Below, piece by piece: positions 27,232 to 35,344 of a DNA stretch of 64,000 nt. Position 1 is the stretch's first letter; each line of letters opens with the position of its first letter. Below the pieces are notes generated by a model that was given only the letters and a program-made list of their open reading frames with translations, ran no database searches and had not been told where the DNA came from. The stretch covers positions 1 to 64,000 of the forward strand of contig NZ_SMZP01000005.1 in assembly GCF_013181195.1 (NCBI RefSeq), given 5' to 3'. Both the position numbers and the translations under genes were made by a program. The DNA is from Caulobacter sp. RHG1 (GTDB lineage: Bacteria; Pseudomonadota; Alphaproteobacteria; Caulobacterales; Caulobacteraceae).

Positions 27232-27765
27232 CTAACGCGGGCCCGTCAGCCCCGTCGCCGCATAGAAGCGTTTCAGCGCGCCGGGATCGGGCAGCAACAC
27301 CTTCGGCAGCTCCACCTTGTCGAACAGCGCCCGGTAGCGCTGGCGGCTGGGCGGGGTGGCCACAGTGATGTGGCGGATCATCGCCCATTTGACGCTGTCG
27401 CGCCCGCCCTCCAGCGCTCCATGGCGCTGTCGCTCGAACAGCGAGCGCCGCACGTAGCGCAGCAGGCTGGTCGCGGTCGAAGCGTCCAGCAGGATCAACC
27501 CCGTCGCCCGCGCCAGTCGCTGGGGGACGCAGCGCGAATAGTTGCCCTCCATCACCCAGCGGGGCCCCGCGATCGCCGCATCATGCAGGGCGATGAACTC
27601 GGCCTCCGGGCGCGGCCGCCAGTTGGTGTCGGGCAGATGATGCAGCTGGTCCAGATGCACGACGGGCAGGTCGCGCGCGCGCCCAATGGCGGCCGCCAGG
27701 GTCGACTTGCCGCTGCTCGACGGCCCCATGATGCAGATGCGTGGTCCGAGGGCGTTCAGGTCCAT
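27232..27765 (-). CDS. Small P-loop kinase (adenylate kinase-like, FlaR-type)
   Basis: A 177-aa cytoplasmic protein. The Walker A motif is GPSSSGKST (about residues 14-22), followed by [17 protein letters not shown], the layout of the group often labelled DNA topology modulation protein FlaR or adenylate-kinase-like. VMEGNYSR and a basic lid-like segment ([12 protein letters not shown]) support nucleotide or small-molecule phosphoryl transfer. The true substrate of the group is unknown. It sits in the minus-strand run between the displaced rplJL and rpoBC islands and has no evident functional link with either. Confidence 0.75.
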   Translation of the reverse strand: MDLNALGPRICIMGPSSSGKSTLAAAIGRARDLPVVHLDQLHHLPDTNWRPRPEAEFIALHDAAIAGPRWVMEGNYSRCVPQRLARATGLILLDASTATSLLRYVRRSLFERQRHGALEGGRDSVKWAMIRHITVATPPSRQRYRALFDKVELPKVLLPDPGALKRFYAATGLTGPR

Positions 27766-27814
27766 GCCCGAAACCCACCATCCCGCGCGGCAGACCGCAA
27801 GGGCTGCGGCGGCG

Positions 27815-27973
27815 CTAGGTCTTCTTGACCATCTTGACCACCAGGGAGACCCCGAAGGCGATCAGACAGACGAAGAACGCGACCTTGGTCAGCGCCCCGG
27901 CGACGTCGACGACGAAGCCAAGGACCCCGAACAGGATCATCAGGACGAGCAGGACACCAGCGAGCTTGAGCAT
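27815..27973 (-). CDS. Small DUF1328-like membrane protein
   Basis: A 52-aa frame starting MLKLAGVLLVLMILFGVLGF and ending VVKMVKKT. Two hydrophobic helices (about 3-22 and 30-47) flank a short GAL segment, and a basic tail points to the cytoplasm. Length, spacing and the FFV-LIAFGVSLV pattern fit the DUF1328/UPF0391 family of tiny stress-associated membrane proteins. There is no strong ribosome-binding site. It precedes the P-loop kinase on the same strand. The assignment rests on pattern only. Confidence 0.6.
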   Translation of the reverse strand: MLKLAGVLLVLMILFGVLGFVVDVAGALTKVAFFVCLIAFGVSLVVKMVKKT

Positions 27974-28087
27974 GCGGGGGAAACGTAGCTTGAGCGGAAG
28001 GGTTCCAGTTCGCGGCTGCCTAAAAGAGAGGAGCTCGGAACGTCAGCTAAGGATGGAAAGCAGACGGCGCTCGTTCTAGCATCGGTT

Positions 28088-28564
28088 GTGATCGACGCAT
28101 CCTCCGCCTTCATTGAATTGGAAACCTTCGAAGACGCGGAGTTTGCGACGCATGGGTACACTCCACGCTGGGTCTCGGCCTTTGATCACTGGCTTACTGA
28201 GGATGAAGCCAGCTCGTCGAAATTGATGTTCTACGACTTGGCGAAAGAGTCAGGTTCGATCGCGAGCTATCTCGAACAAGAGGAGCGTTTCGTGCGTTTC
28301 TACGCCGACTTGCTCACAGGCGAAGATTGGCTAGACGCCAGCAGTCCAGAGCTCTTGCGAAGCGGGTTGGACGAGCGCGCGCTTGAGCAGGTCGTTCGCC
28401 CTAGCATCCGGGAACAGAAGCTGATGGACATCTACGTCTGTGATCGCCGTTTGCGGATCATCGGTGGTTATGACCGAACAGACCTCCTGCTATTTCAGGA
28501 TGATGCGATGATTGCCAACGCCAATGACATCGCGCGTAAGCGCGGGCTGTTCTTGCTCGCCTAG
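28088..28564 (+). CDS. Orphan cytoplasmic protein of low GC, function unknown
   Basis: A 158-aa frame from the GTG at 28088, with no clear ribosome-binding site. Composition is acidic, with no signal peptide or membrane span. Segments such as RWVSAFDHWLTEDEASSSK and LMDIYVCDRRLRIIGGYDRT look like a globular alpha/beta protein, but I recognise no family. Codon use is clearly less GC-rich than in neighbours (many TTG, GAA, GAT and TTC/TTT choices), and the surrounding 600 bp share this. It lies between unrelated genes transcribed the other way. A recent acquisition, perhaps an immunity-type or phage-derived single gene, is possible but unproven. Confidence 0.65.
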   Translation: MIDASSAFIELETFEDAEFATHGYTPRWVSAFDHWLTEDEASSSKLMFYDLAKESGSIASYLEQEERFVRFYADLLTGEDWLDASSPELLRSGLDERALEQVVRPSIREQKLMDIYVCDRRLRIIGGYDRTDLLLFQDDAMIANANDIARKRGLFLLA

Positions 28565-28680
28565 CGCCGCGCTTCCAAGCATCACCGAGCAGACGTCGCC
28601 AACTTCTCAGATGGGTCGCGAAGGGCCCTCAGCATCGCGCTGACAAACGGACCTTCAGATCGCCGCCGCGAGCTCAGGCG

Positions 28681-29742
28681 TCACGCCTTCCACAACCCGA
28701 TCGTTCCGCCCGGACCGCACAGCACGCCCGCGCCCTTGCCCGTCAGCCGCACGCTGTTCATCGGCGCGGTCGAGACCTGCTGGAACGGCGCGCCCTTGTG
28801 GCTGACGATCGTGCCGGCCAGGCCCGTGGCCATGACGGTGCCGCCATGGATGTCCAGGCCTGAGAGATAACCGGCCGGCGCGGGCACGGCCTCGAAGGTG
28901 ATCTGGCCCGGCGCCAGCCGCGCCAGGTTCACGCCTTCGGCAGTCGGGTTCTTGTAGTCGCCGCCGCAGACCCACAGCGTCCCGTCCTTGGCGAAGGCGC
29001 AGGCGAACGCGCCCTTGGACGGCGCATCGGCCAGGATCGGCGTGTCCAGCGCCACGAACACCCCGCCGCCGCCGCGCGACAGATAGACCCGCGCCTTGCC
29101 CGCGCCGCCGGTGCAGAACGCTGCTTGGCCATGCCGGCCGATGGCGAAGCAGCCGTTGCTGGCGGCGAAGGCGCCCTCCCCGTCGTCGGCCGGCGGCACG
29201 CCCTCGGGCTTCAGCCGGCTCCAGGTCTCGCCGCCGTCGGCGGCGTAGAGCACCGTGAACCGCCCCTGGGTCGGATCGCCCAGGATGAAGCCGCGCCGGC
29301 TGTCGACGAAGGCGATCGAGTCCCAGAAGCCTTCGGGATCCTGGTTGGTCGTCACCTGAACCCACGTCTTGCCGCCGTCGCGGGTGCGCCACAGCTGCGA
29401 GGCGTCGCCGGGCCCGGCGCTCATGGCCAGCACGTGGCTGTCGCTGAAGGCATGCAGGCCGCGGAAGTCCAGCGCTTCGGCCCCGACGATGCGCATGGCG
29501 TCCTGGCGCTCGCCCTTGCCCCGCACCAGCCAGCCCTTGGAGCCCGACGCCCAGTAGTCCTTGCCGCCGGTCGGCGACAGCCCCCGCAGTTCGCTGTCGC
29601 AGGCCGAGGCCGGGATGCGGATCCCGCCCAGGCCGTCGGCCGCCCCCTTCCCAAGCGCCAGGCTGGGCGTGGCGGTCAGCACGGCGGCGCCGGCGATGAA
29701 GGCTCTGCGGTTCAAGATGGGGCTCCGGCGAAACAGGGCCAT
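28681..29742 (-). CDS. Exported BNR/YCF48-like beta-propeller protein
   Basis: About 353 aa if started at the ATG at 29742; a TTG just before LNRRAFIAG with GGAG upstream is an alternative start. A twin-arginine-like signal (ILNRRAFIAGAAVLTATPSL, cleaved near ALG-KG) predicts export. The body repeats sialidase/BNR-type units, e.g. LWRTRDGGKTWVQVTTNQDP and LYAADGGETWSRLKPEG, as in YCF48-like and oxidoreductase-like propellers. No catalytic sialidase residues are apparent. Such proteins are usually scaffolds or glycan binders. It diverges from the ExoQ-like gene at 29861, with a 118-bp gap that must hold both promoters. Confidence 0.75.
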   Translation of the reverse strand: MALFRRSPILNRRAFIAGAAVLTATPSLALGKGAADGLGGIRIPASACDSELRGLSPTGGKDYWASGSKGWLVRGKGERQDAMRIVGAEALDFRGLHAFSDSHVLAMSAGPGDASQLWRTRDGGKTWVQVTTNQDPEGFWDSIAFVDSRRGFILGDPTQGRFTVLYAADGGETWSRLKPEGVPPADDGEGAFAASNGCFAIGRHGQAAFCTGGAGKARVYLSRGGGGVFVALDTPILADAPSKGAFACAFAKDGTLWVCGGDYKNPTAEGVNLARLAPGQITFEAVPAPAGYLSGLDIHGGTVMATGLAGTIVSHKGAPFQQVSTAPMNSVRLTGKGAGVLCGPGGTIGLWKA

Positions 29743-29860
29743 GAGGCCGGCAAATCGCCGCCGGCGCAAGCGACCTGGCTATGTCGCAAACCCGCCATTT
29801 CAGGAGAAATTAACACTTGTCCTCGAAAGTCATCTCTACCCTGGGGCGAGGGAAAATCGA

Positions 29861-31186
29861 ATGTCGGCGTATGACAGCCTCTATGCTGCAACGGCGCCGC
29901 GGGCGTCGACGCCGGCCTTCGACGGCGGGCGGCGTCCGATCGACATTCCGTTCTGGGCCTGCGTCTTTGCGACCCTGGCCTTCAGCCAGTTCTACGTCAT
30001 GCTGGTCATGGGTCCCGGCAATGGCGGGGCCGAACCCTCGTCCAGCGCAGCCAACCCGATGTCGGCCGCGCTGCGCCTGGTGTTCTTTCCGGTCTATCTC
30101 GCGGTGTTCGCGGTCATCTGCATGCGCCCCTGGCGCTTCGCCAAGACCCTGGCCCGTTCCTGGCTGCTGGTCGCCCTGCTGACCGTGGCCGTGTGCTCGA
30201 TCGTCTGGAGCCTGCAGCCGGGCGTCACCCAGCGCCGCCTGGTCGCGATCATCTTCACGACCCTGGCGGGCGTGCTGCTGGCCGAGCGGTTCGAATGGCC
30301 CAAGACGCTGGAGGTCGTGGCGACCTGCTATGCGGTCGTGGTGGCGATGTCCTTCATCTTCGGCGTGCTGATGCCGTCCTATGGGGTCATGTCGCAGGAC
30401 TTCGTCGGCGCCTGGCGCGGGGTCTATGGCCAGAAGAACCAGCTGGGCGCGGCCATGTCGCTGGCCACCCCGACGTTCCTGGCCTGCGCCCTCGCCAATC
30501 CTGTGCGCCGCAAGCTGTGGCTGGGCTTCGCCGCCGCCGCCTTCGCCCTGCTGCTGCTGTCGACCTCGAAGACCGCCCTGCTGTCGTGCATGGCCGGCCT
30601 GTGCTTCGTTCCCATCATCGCCCTGTGCCGCCACAACGCCGCCCTGGGCACGCTGGCGGTGTTCGCCGCGGTGAGCTTCGTCACCCTGCTGGGCGCCGTC
30701 CTGGTGCTGGCCCCGGAGCTGGTGTTCAAGCTGATCGGACGCGACGCCACCCTGACCGGCCGCACGGTAATCTGGGAGGCCGTCCAGCGGCAGATCGACC
30801 TGAAACCCTGGACGGGCTACGGCTACGGCGCCGTCTGGGACGATCAGTCGGGACGCGGCCCCGTCGCCTGGATCTCCAAGGAGCAGGGCTTCACGATCTT
30901 TTCCGCCCACAACACGGTTCTGGGCCTCTGGATCGAGCTCGGCTATTTCGGCGTCGCCGCCTGGCTGGCGCTTCTGGGCGGATCCTGGCTCAAGGGGCTG
31001 ATCAGGCTTTCGACGGCCCCGGCCTTCTTCTTCATGCCGTTTCTGACGGTCTTCACGCTGCACAGCCTGTCGGAGGCGGACGCGCTGCTCCAGAACGACC
31101 TGGGCTGGGTGATCTTCTCGATGACGGCGACCAAGCTGGCCATGCCCTGGCGGCCAGAGCGCCAAGCCAGCGACCCGCAAGCCTGA
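29861..31186 (+). CDS. O-antigen ligase/ExoQ-like polysaccharide polymerase
   Basis: The 441-aa inner-membrane protein starts at the ATG at 29861 (MSAYDSLYAATAPR); 100 codons of upstream open frame overlap the divergent gene and are spurious. About ten to eleven transmembrane helices are visible. A large periplasmic loop near residues 305-360 reads PWTGYGYGAVWDDQSGRGPV then FTIFSAHNTVLGLWIELGYF, the Wzy_C/ExoQ signature with its conserved His. These enzymes polymerise or ligate undecaprenyl-linked oligosaccharides. Caulobacter makes holdfast and capsule polymers with such enzymes. No transferases are adjacent, so the polymer is unknown. Confidence 0.88.
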   Translation: MSAYDSLYAATAPRASTPAFDGGRRPIDIPFWACVFATLAFSQFYVMLVMGPGNGGAEPSSSAANPMSAALRLVFFPVYLAVFAVICMRPWRFAKTLARSWLLVALLTVAVCSIVWSLQPGVTQRRLVAIIFTTLAGVLLAERFEWPKTLEVVATCYAVVVAMSFIFGVLMPSYGVMSQDFVGAWRGVYGQKNQLGAAMSLATPTFLACALANPVRRKLWLGFAAAAFALLLLSTSKTALLSCMAGLCFVPIIALCRHNAALGTLAVFAAVSFVTLLGAVLVLAPELVFKLIGRDATLTGRTVIWEAVQRQIDLKPWTGYGYGAVWDDQSGRGPVAWISKEQGFTIFSAHNTVLGLWIELGYFGVAAWLALLGGSWLKGLIRLSTAPAFFFMPFLTVFTLHSLSEADALLQNDLGWVIFSMTATKLAMPWRPERQASDPQA

Positions 31187-31221
31187 AACTCCCGCGCCGC
31201 GCGCGAGACCCCCAAAAGGAA

Positions 31222-31253
31222 AGCGGCCCCGGAGGTTTCCCTCCGAGGCCGCT
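31222..31253 (-). terminator. Terminator after rplL
   Basis: Stem agcggcc / ggccgct, continued across one mismatch by cggagg / cctccg, loop ttt. The minus strand continues TTCCTTTTGG, a modest T-rich tail. It separates rplJL from the downstream genes and supports rpoBC not being read from rplJ. Confidence 0.6.
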
Positions 31254-31299
31254 CGGCAGTTCCAAAAGGAACCTGATCCCAGCTGACGCTGGGGCCAGA

Positions 31300-31680
31300 T
31301 TACTTGATTTGGATCTTGGCGCCGGCTTCCGTGAGCTTCTTCGCGACTTCGTCGGCTTGGGCCTTCGAGACGTTTTCGACGACGTTCTGCGGAGCGCCTT
31401 CGACCAGGTCCTTGGCTTCCTTCAGGCCGAGGTCCGGACGGACGCCGCGAACTTCCTTGATCACGTTGATCTTCTTGTCGCCGCCGTCGACCAGGACAAC
31501 GGTGAACTCGGTTTGCTCTTCAGCAGCTTCAGCCGGGGCGGCAGCGCCACCAGCAGCGGCGACGGCGACCGGAGCGGCGGCCGAAACGCCCCACTTTTCT
31601 TCCAGCAGCTTCGACAGTTCAGCGGCTTCCAGCACCGACAGGGTGGACAGTTCTTCGACCAGCTTTTCGAGCTTCGACAT
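31300..31680 (-). CDS. rplL: 50S ribosomal protein L7/L12
   Basis: A 126-aa protein with the typical three parts: an N-terminal dimerisation helix pair ([20 protein letters not shown]), an Ala-rich flexible hinge (about 36-55) and a C-terminal factor-binding domain with [20 protein letters not shown] and the end AKIQIK. It forms the ribosomal stalk that recruits and activates translational GTPases. It starts 47 bp after the rplJ stop and shares its operon, as L10 and L12 assemble in a fixed ratio. Confidence 0.98.
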   Translation of the reverse strand: MSKLEKLVEELSTLSVLEAAELSKLLEEKWGVSAAAPVAVAAAGGAAAPAEAAEEQTEFTVVLVDGGDKKINVIKEVRGVRPDLGLKEAKDLVEGAPQNVVENVSKAQADEVAKKLTEAGAKIQIK

Positions 31681-31726
31681 GTGTCAGTTCCTTAGAGAGA
31701 TTGGGATAGATATGCGGGGATGACCG

Positions 31727-32245
31727 TTACGCGGCGTCTTTGGTCGCGTAGGCGTTGAAAACGCGAGCCAGCTGGGCAGCCGGGGCCTGCAGGACGCCAG
31801 CGATCTTGGTCGCCGGAGCCTGGATGAGGCCGATAAGCTTGCCACGCAGTTCGTCCAGCGACGGCAGCGTCGCCAGAGCACGCACGCCGGCTTCGTCGAG
31901 CACGTCAACGCGATCCAGGATGCCACCGACAATCTTGAGCTTGTCGTTTTCTTTGGCGAACTGAACCGCGATCTTCGCGGCCGAGACGGCGTCCGGGCCG
32001 TAGGCGATGGCGACAGGGCCAGTGAACAGGGCAGAACCCGGTTCACCAAGCGAGCCGTCCAGAGCCTTGAGGGCCAGGGTGTTCTTCACAACCTTGATCG
32101 CGGCGCCTTCCTTGCGGAGGCGAAGACGAAGGTCGGTCATTTCCGCAACGGTCAGACCCATGTAGTGGGTCACGACGACAGCGCCGGCATCGGCAAAGAC
32201 GCTTTTCAGCGACTCGATCGATTCCTGCTTTTGAGCGCGGTCCAT
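31727..32245 (-). CDS. rplJ: 50S ribosomal protein L10
   Basis: A 172-aa protein, the usual length, starting MDRAQKQESIESLKSVFADA. It anchors L12 dimers to 23S rRNA through its C-terminal helix (AQLARVFNAYATK) and binds RNA through the N-terminal globular domain with the conserved TVAEMTDLRLRLRKEGAAIK motif. AGTAGGAG precedes the ATG. A promoter-like site 285 bp upstream leaves a leader of about 278 nt, in keeping with the autogenous control by L10 known in other bacteria. Confidence 0.98.
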   Translation of the reverse strand: MDRAQKQESIESLKSVFADAGAVVVTHYMGLTVAEMTDLRLRLRKEGAAIKVVKNTLALKALDGSLGEPGSALFTGPVAIAYGPDAVSAAKIAVQFAKENDKLKIVGGILDRVDVLDEAGVRALATLPSLDELRGKLIGLIQAPATKIAGVLQAPAAQLARVFNAYATKDAA

Positions 32246-32522
32246 TGCGGTCTCCTACTCAATTACAGCGGCCGGACCATTCCGGCAGCCAAATGCGGTC
32301 CACACGCGGGATCGCTCCCGCAAGCGAGCTGCATCAGCCTGTTCCAAGGAAAGTCGGCCGCGTGTCTGTCCCGGACCAAGGGTCCTGGGGCAGGAGAGCG
32401 TCGGCGTCTCTATCCCTGTCTCCCGACGGCAAGGAAGGGCTCTTCCTCGATTATGGCGTTGGTGACCCCACGCCCCGTAGTTCTCAAACAGGTTCTCTGA
32501 TGAACCAGAGTTCATCGGAGAA
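32246..32522 (-). promoter_or_regulatory. Long rplJ leader, probable L10 autoregulatory region
   Basis: This 277-nt stretch between the predicted rplJ transcription start and ATG codes for nothing convincing. Several short inverted repeats are visible, e.g. gcgggatcgctcccgc near 32307. L10-L12 binds such leaders elsewhere to block translation; here that is inferred from position and length only. Confidence 0.45.
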
Positions 32523-32529
32523 GGCGCGC

Positions 32530-32558
32530 CGTATAGACGATGTGGGGGAGGATATCAA
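32530..32558 (-). promoter_or_regulatory. Candidate rplJL promoter
   Basis: On the minus strand TTGATA (32553-32558) is separated by 17 nt from TATACG (32530-32535). The predicted start is near 32523. Confidence 0.6.
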
Positions 32559-32583
32559 CAGGGCGCGAGATCAGCCGCTTTAT

Positions 32584-32599
32584 GAAATAGCGCTATTTC
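32584..32599. promoter_or_regulatory. Perfect 16-bp palindrome in the rplJ / hydrolase-HIT divergent region
   Basis: GAAATAGCGCTATTTC is a perfect palindrome 54 bp before the hydrolase-HIT start codon and 26 bp upstream of the rplJ -35. It has the shape of an operator; no regulator is known. Confidence 0.35.
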
Positions 32600-32652
32600 C
32601 CCTGAGGGCGCTTTCTGGATCTATCGGCGGCGACATGGAACGGGGACGCCTC

Positions 32653-34002
32653 ATGACTCGCAAGTTCATCGCCGGGGCCTGCGCCCTCGTTCTGGCCGCT
32701 CTCGCCGGTCCCGCCCTCGCCGAGCCCAAGGTCGCGCCGACGCCGCGCGCCGTGGTCGCCGACAACCCACGCGACAAGGACCATCCGGCCGACATGGCGG
32801 CCTTCCAGGTCGACATCCAGGGCTCGAAGGTCAACGCCATCCTCTACACGGCGGCGGGCGCGGGGCCGCATCCGACGCTGCTGTTCCTGCACGGCTTCCC
32901 GGGCAACGAGACCAATATCGACCTGCTGCAGGCCGTGCGCCGGGCGGGCTGGAACGCCATGCGGATCAACTATCGCGGCTCGTGGGGCAGCCAGGGCAAG
33001 TTCTCGTACGGAAACGCCCGCGTCGACGCCGCAGCGGCCGTGGCCTGGCTGGCCGACCCGGCCAACGCCGCCAAGTATCGCGTGGATGCGTCGCGCATCG
33101 TCGTCGCCGGGCACAGCCTGGGCGGCTTCATGACCGCCAGCGCCGCCGCCGCCGATCCGCGCGTGGCGGGGGCGGTGCTGATCGACGCCGCCGACATCGG
33201 CGCCCGCAAGGCGACCATCGTCGACGCCGCCAGCCGCCAGGCCGCCATCGACCGCCTGCGCCCCGACACCCCGCCGCTGGTCGCCACGCCTGAGGGCCTG
33301 GTCGCCGAGCTCGAGCGCGACGGCGACCAGCTGCGTCTGGCGCCGCTGCTGGCGAAACTGGGCCAGCGCCCCGCCCTGGTGATCGGCGCCGAACTGGCGC
33401 TGGGCCCGGCGAACCGCAAGGTCGTCGAGGCCGCCCGCGCCGCCGGGGCCAGCGCCGTCACCGAGACCTACCTGCCCACCGACCACAGCTTCTCGGACGC
33501 CCGCATCGCGCTGGAGAGCGAAGTGATCCGCTGGCTCGGCCAGTTCGATCCCAAGAGCGCGCCGCGCCCTCCCCTGCCGCTGACCGCCGCCTATGACCCG
33601 AGCAACATCTTCGCCAGGATCATTCGCGGCGAGGCGCCGGCCTACAAGGTCTACGAGGACAAGGACGTGCTGGCCTTCATGGACCGCGCCCCGATGGAGC
33701 CCGGCCACGTGCTGGTGATCTCCAAGACCTCCAAGGCCCGCAACATCCTGGACATAGACCCCGCCGACCTCGCCAAGGTCATGGCCGTGGTCCAGAAGGT
33801 CGGCCGCGCCGAGGTCCAGGCTCTCGGGCTGGAGGGCTTCATGGTCCTGCAGAACAATGGCGTCGGCCAGAGCGTGCCGCACCTGCACATGCACGTGATC
33901 CCCCGCGTGGCGGGCAAGCCGGCCTATCTGGCGGAGAACGCTGCGGCCGATCCGAAGGACCTGGAGGCGACGGCGGCGAAGATCCGGGCGGCGATGAAGT
34001 AG
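32653..34002 (+). CDS. Exported alpha/beta-hydrolase fused to a HIT domain
   Basis: About 449 aa from the ATG at 32653 (GGGGA upstream; ATG at 32635 is an alternative). A signal peptide (MTRKFIAGACALVLAALAGP, cleaved ALA-EP) leads into a dienelactone-hydrolase-like domain (about 40-300): LLFLHGFPGNETN, nucleophile S155 in AGHSLGG, and a likely His in PTDHSFSD. The acid position reads VIGAELALGP instead of the usual Asp-containing loop. A proline-rich joint then leads to a complete HIT domain (about 317-449) with SNIFARIIRGEAPAYKVYED and the triad H410-L-H412-M-H414. HIT proteins are normally cytoplasmic nucleotide hydrolases, so export and fusion are both unusual. The frame is continuous across the junction. 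Confidence 0.85.
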   Translation: MTRKFIAGACALVLAALAGPALAEPKVAPTPRAVVADNPRDKDHPADMAAFQVDIQGSKVNAILYTAAGAGPHPTLLFLHGFPGNETNIDLLQAVRRAGWNAMRINYRGSWGSQGKFSYGNARVDAAAAVAWLADPANAAKYRVDASRIVVAGHSLGGFMTASAAAADPRVAGAVLIDAADIGARKATIVDAASRQAAIDRLRPDTPPLVATPEGLVAELERDGDQLRLAPLLAKLGQRPALVIGAELALGPANRKVVEAARAAGASAVTETYLPTDHSFSDARIALESEVIRWLGQFDPKSAPRPPLPLTAAYDPSNIFARIIRGEAPAYKVYEDKDVLAFMDRAPMEPGHVLVISKTSKARNILDIDPADLAKVMAVVQKVGRAEVQALGLEGFMVLQNNGVGQSVPHLHMHVIPRVAGKPAYLAENAAADPKDLEATAAKIRAAMK

Positions 34003-34011
34003 GCGCAGCTG

Positions 34012-34142
34012 AGCGCCCCCTCCGTCACGCGGCTACGCCGCGCGCCACCTCCCCCGTTTCACGGGTGAGGAATAGCTTCTCCTCCCCTGCGAAGCGGGGG
34101 AGGTGGATCGGCGCCGATAGGCGACGAGACGGAGGGGGCGCT
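34012..34142. repeat. Family I palindromic element, copy 1
   Basis: A 131-bp element with perfect 15-bp ends agcgccccctccgtc / gacggagggggcgct and inner arms cacctcccccg / cgggggaggtg. It fills the gap between the convergent hydrolase-HIT and flavoprotein genes. Its last two bases form part of the flavoprotein stop codon TAG (34141-34143 complement). Confidence 0.9.
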
Positions 34143-35343
34143 AAGCCAACCGCCCCAGCGCCGCCTTCCCCGCCGCCACGCCCGTCGCGAAACAGGCCTG
34201 CAGCAGGTAGCCCCCGGTCGGGGCCTCCCAGTCCAGCATTTCGCCAGCCAGGATCACGTCCGGACGCGATTTCAGCGCCAGCCCGTCCAGCCCTTCGAAC
34301 CGCACGCCGCCGGCTGCCGAGATCGCGCGCTCCAGCGGCTGGACGGCGGTCAGCGCGATCGGCGCGGCCTTGATCGCCGCCGCCAGGGCCGCCGGCTCGG
34401 TCGGCAGCTCCAGGCCGTGGGCCTCGCGAAGGATGTTCACCTCGACCGGCGACAGCTTGACGGCCTTGCGCAGGAAGTTGGCCAGGCTCTGCCCCCCGCG
34501 CGGCGACAGCAGGCGCCGCTCCAGGGTCTCGACCGGAATGTCGGGGCGCAGGTCGATCTCCACTACCGCCCGGCCCTCGGCCTCAATCGCGTCGCGCAGG
34601 GAGGCCGCCAGCGCATAGACCGCCCCGCCCTCCAGGCCGTAGCCGGCCACCATGGCGTCACCGCGCGCGATCGCCTCGCCATGCTTGAGGGCCACGTTCT
34701 TCAGCGGCTCCCCGGCGAACCGCTCGCGGAACAGATCGCTCCAGGCGACGTCGAAACCGCAGTTGGCGGCGCGGAACGGGGCGACCTCAGCGCCCTGCCC
34801 TTCCAGTGCCGGGATCCACGCGGCATCCGAGCCCAGCTTGGCCCAGGACGCGCCCCCCAGGGCCAGGATCACCGTCTTGGCCCGCACGACTTCATCGCCG
34901 TTGATCAGCACGCCGCCGTCGGGCGTCCAGCCGGTCCATTCGGCCCGGGTGCGCAAGGAGACGCCCAGCCCCTCCAGCCGCGCCAGCCAGGCCCGCAGCA
35001 GCGGCGAGGCCTTCATCGCCTTTGGGAACACCCGGCCGCTGGCGCCGACGAAGGTCGGCTGGCCCAGCCCCTCGGCCCAGGCGACCAGATCGGCCGGTGT
35101 GAACGCCTCCAGCAGCGGCCGCAGGGTTTGCGCCCGCGCGCCATAACGCTGCACGAACCGCTCGAAGTCTTCGGAATGGGTGAGGTTCAGCCCGCCGCGC
35201 CCAGCCATCAGGAACTTGCGCCCGAAGGTCGGCATCTTCTCGAACACGGCGACGCTCTTGCCAGCCGCGGCTGCCGTCTCGGCCGCCATCAACCCGGCCG
35301 GCCCGCCGCCGATCACGGCGACGTCCACGTTCTGCTCGATCAC
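34141..35343 (-). CDS. HI0933/BaiN-type flavoprotein (PP_4765-like)
   Basis: A 400-aa protein with an N-terminal FAD-binding GGGPAGLMAAE motif (about 12-22), then FGRKFLMAGRGGLNLTHSED, characteristic of the HI0933-like flavoproteins related to BaiN. The C-terminal GEMLDWEAPTGGYLLQACFA with the LDWEAPTGGY pattern closes the FAD site. Members are putative NAD(P)/FAD oxidoreductases with poorly known substrates; the branch ending this way is the PP_4765 type. It is cytoplasmic. Its stop codon lies at the edge of a family I repeat. The vapC toxin gene ends 1 bp upstream of its ATG, so it may be read with vapBC. Confidence 0.88.
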   Translation of the reverse strand: MIEQNVDVAVIGGGPAGLMAAETAAAAGKSVAVFEKMPTFGRKFLMAGRGGLNLTHSEDFERFVQRYGARAQTLRPLLEAFTPADLVAWAEGLGQPTFVGASGRVFPKAMKASPLLRAWLARLEGLGVSLRTRAEWTGWTPDGGVLINGDEVVRAKTVILALGGASWAKLGSDAAWIPALEGQGAEVAPFRAANCGFDVAWSDLFRERFAGEPLKNVALKHGEAIARGDAMVAGYGLEGGAVYALAASLRDAIEAEGRAVVEIDLRPDIPVETLERRLLSPRGGQSLANFLRKAVKLSPVEVNILREAHGLELPTEPAALAAAIKAAPIALTAVQPLERAISAAGGVRFEGLDGLALKSRPDVILAGEMLDWEAPTGGYLLQACFATGVAAGKAALGRLA

Positions 35344-35344
35344 G

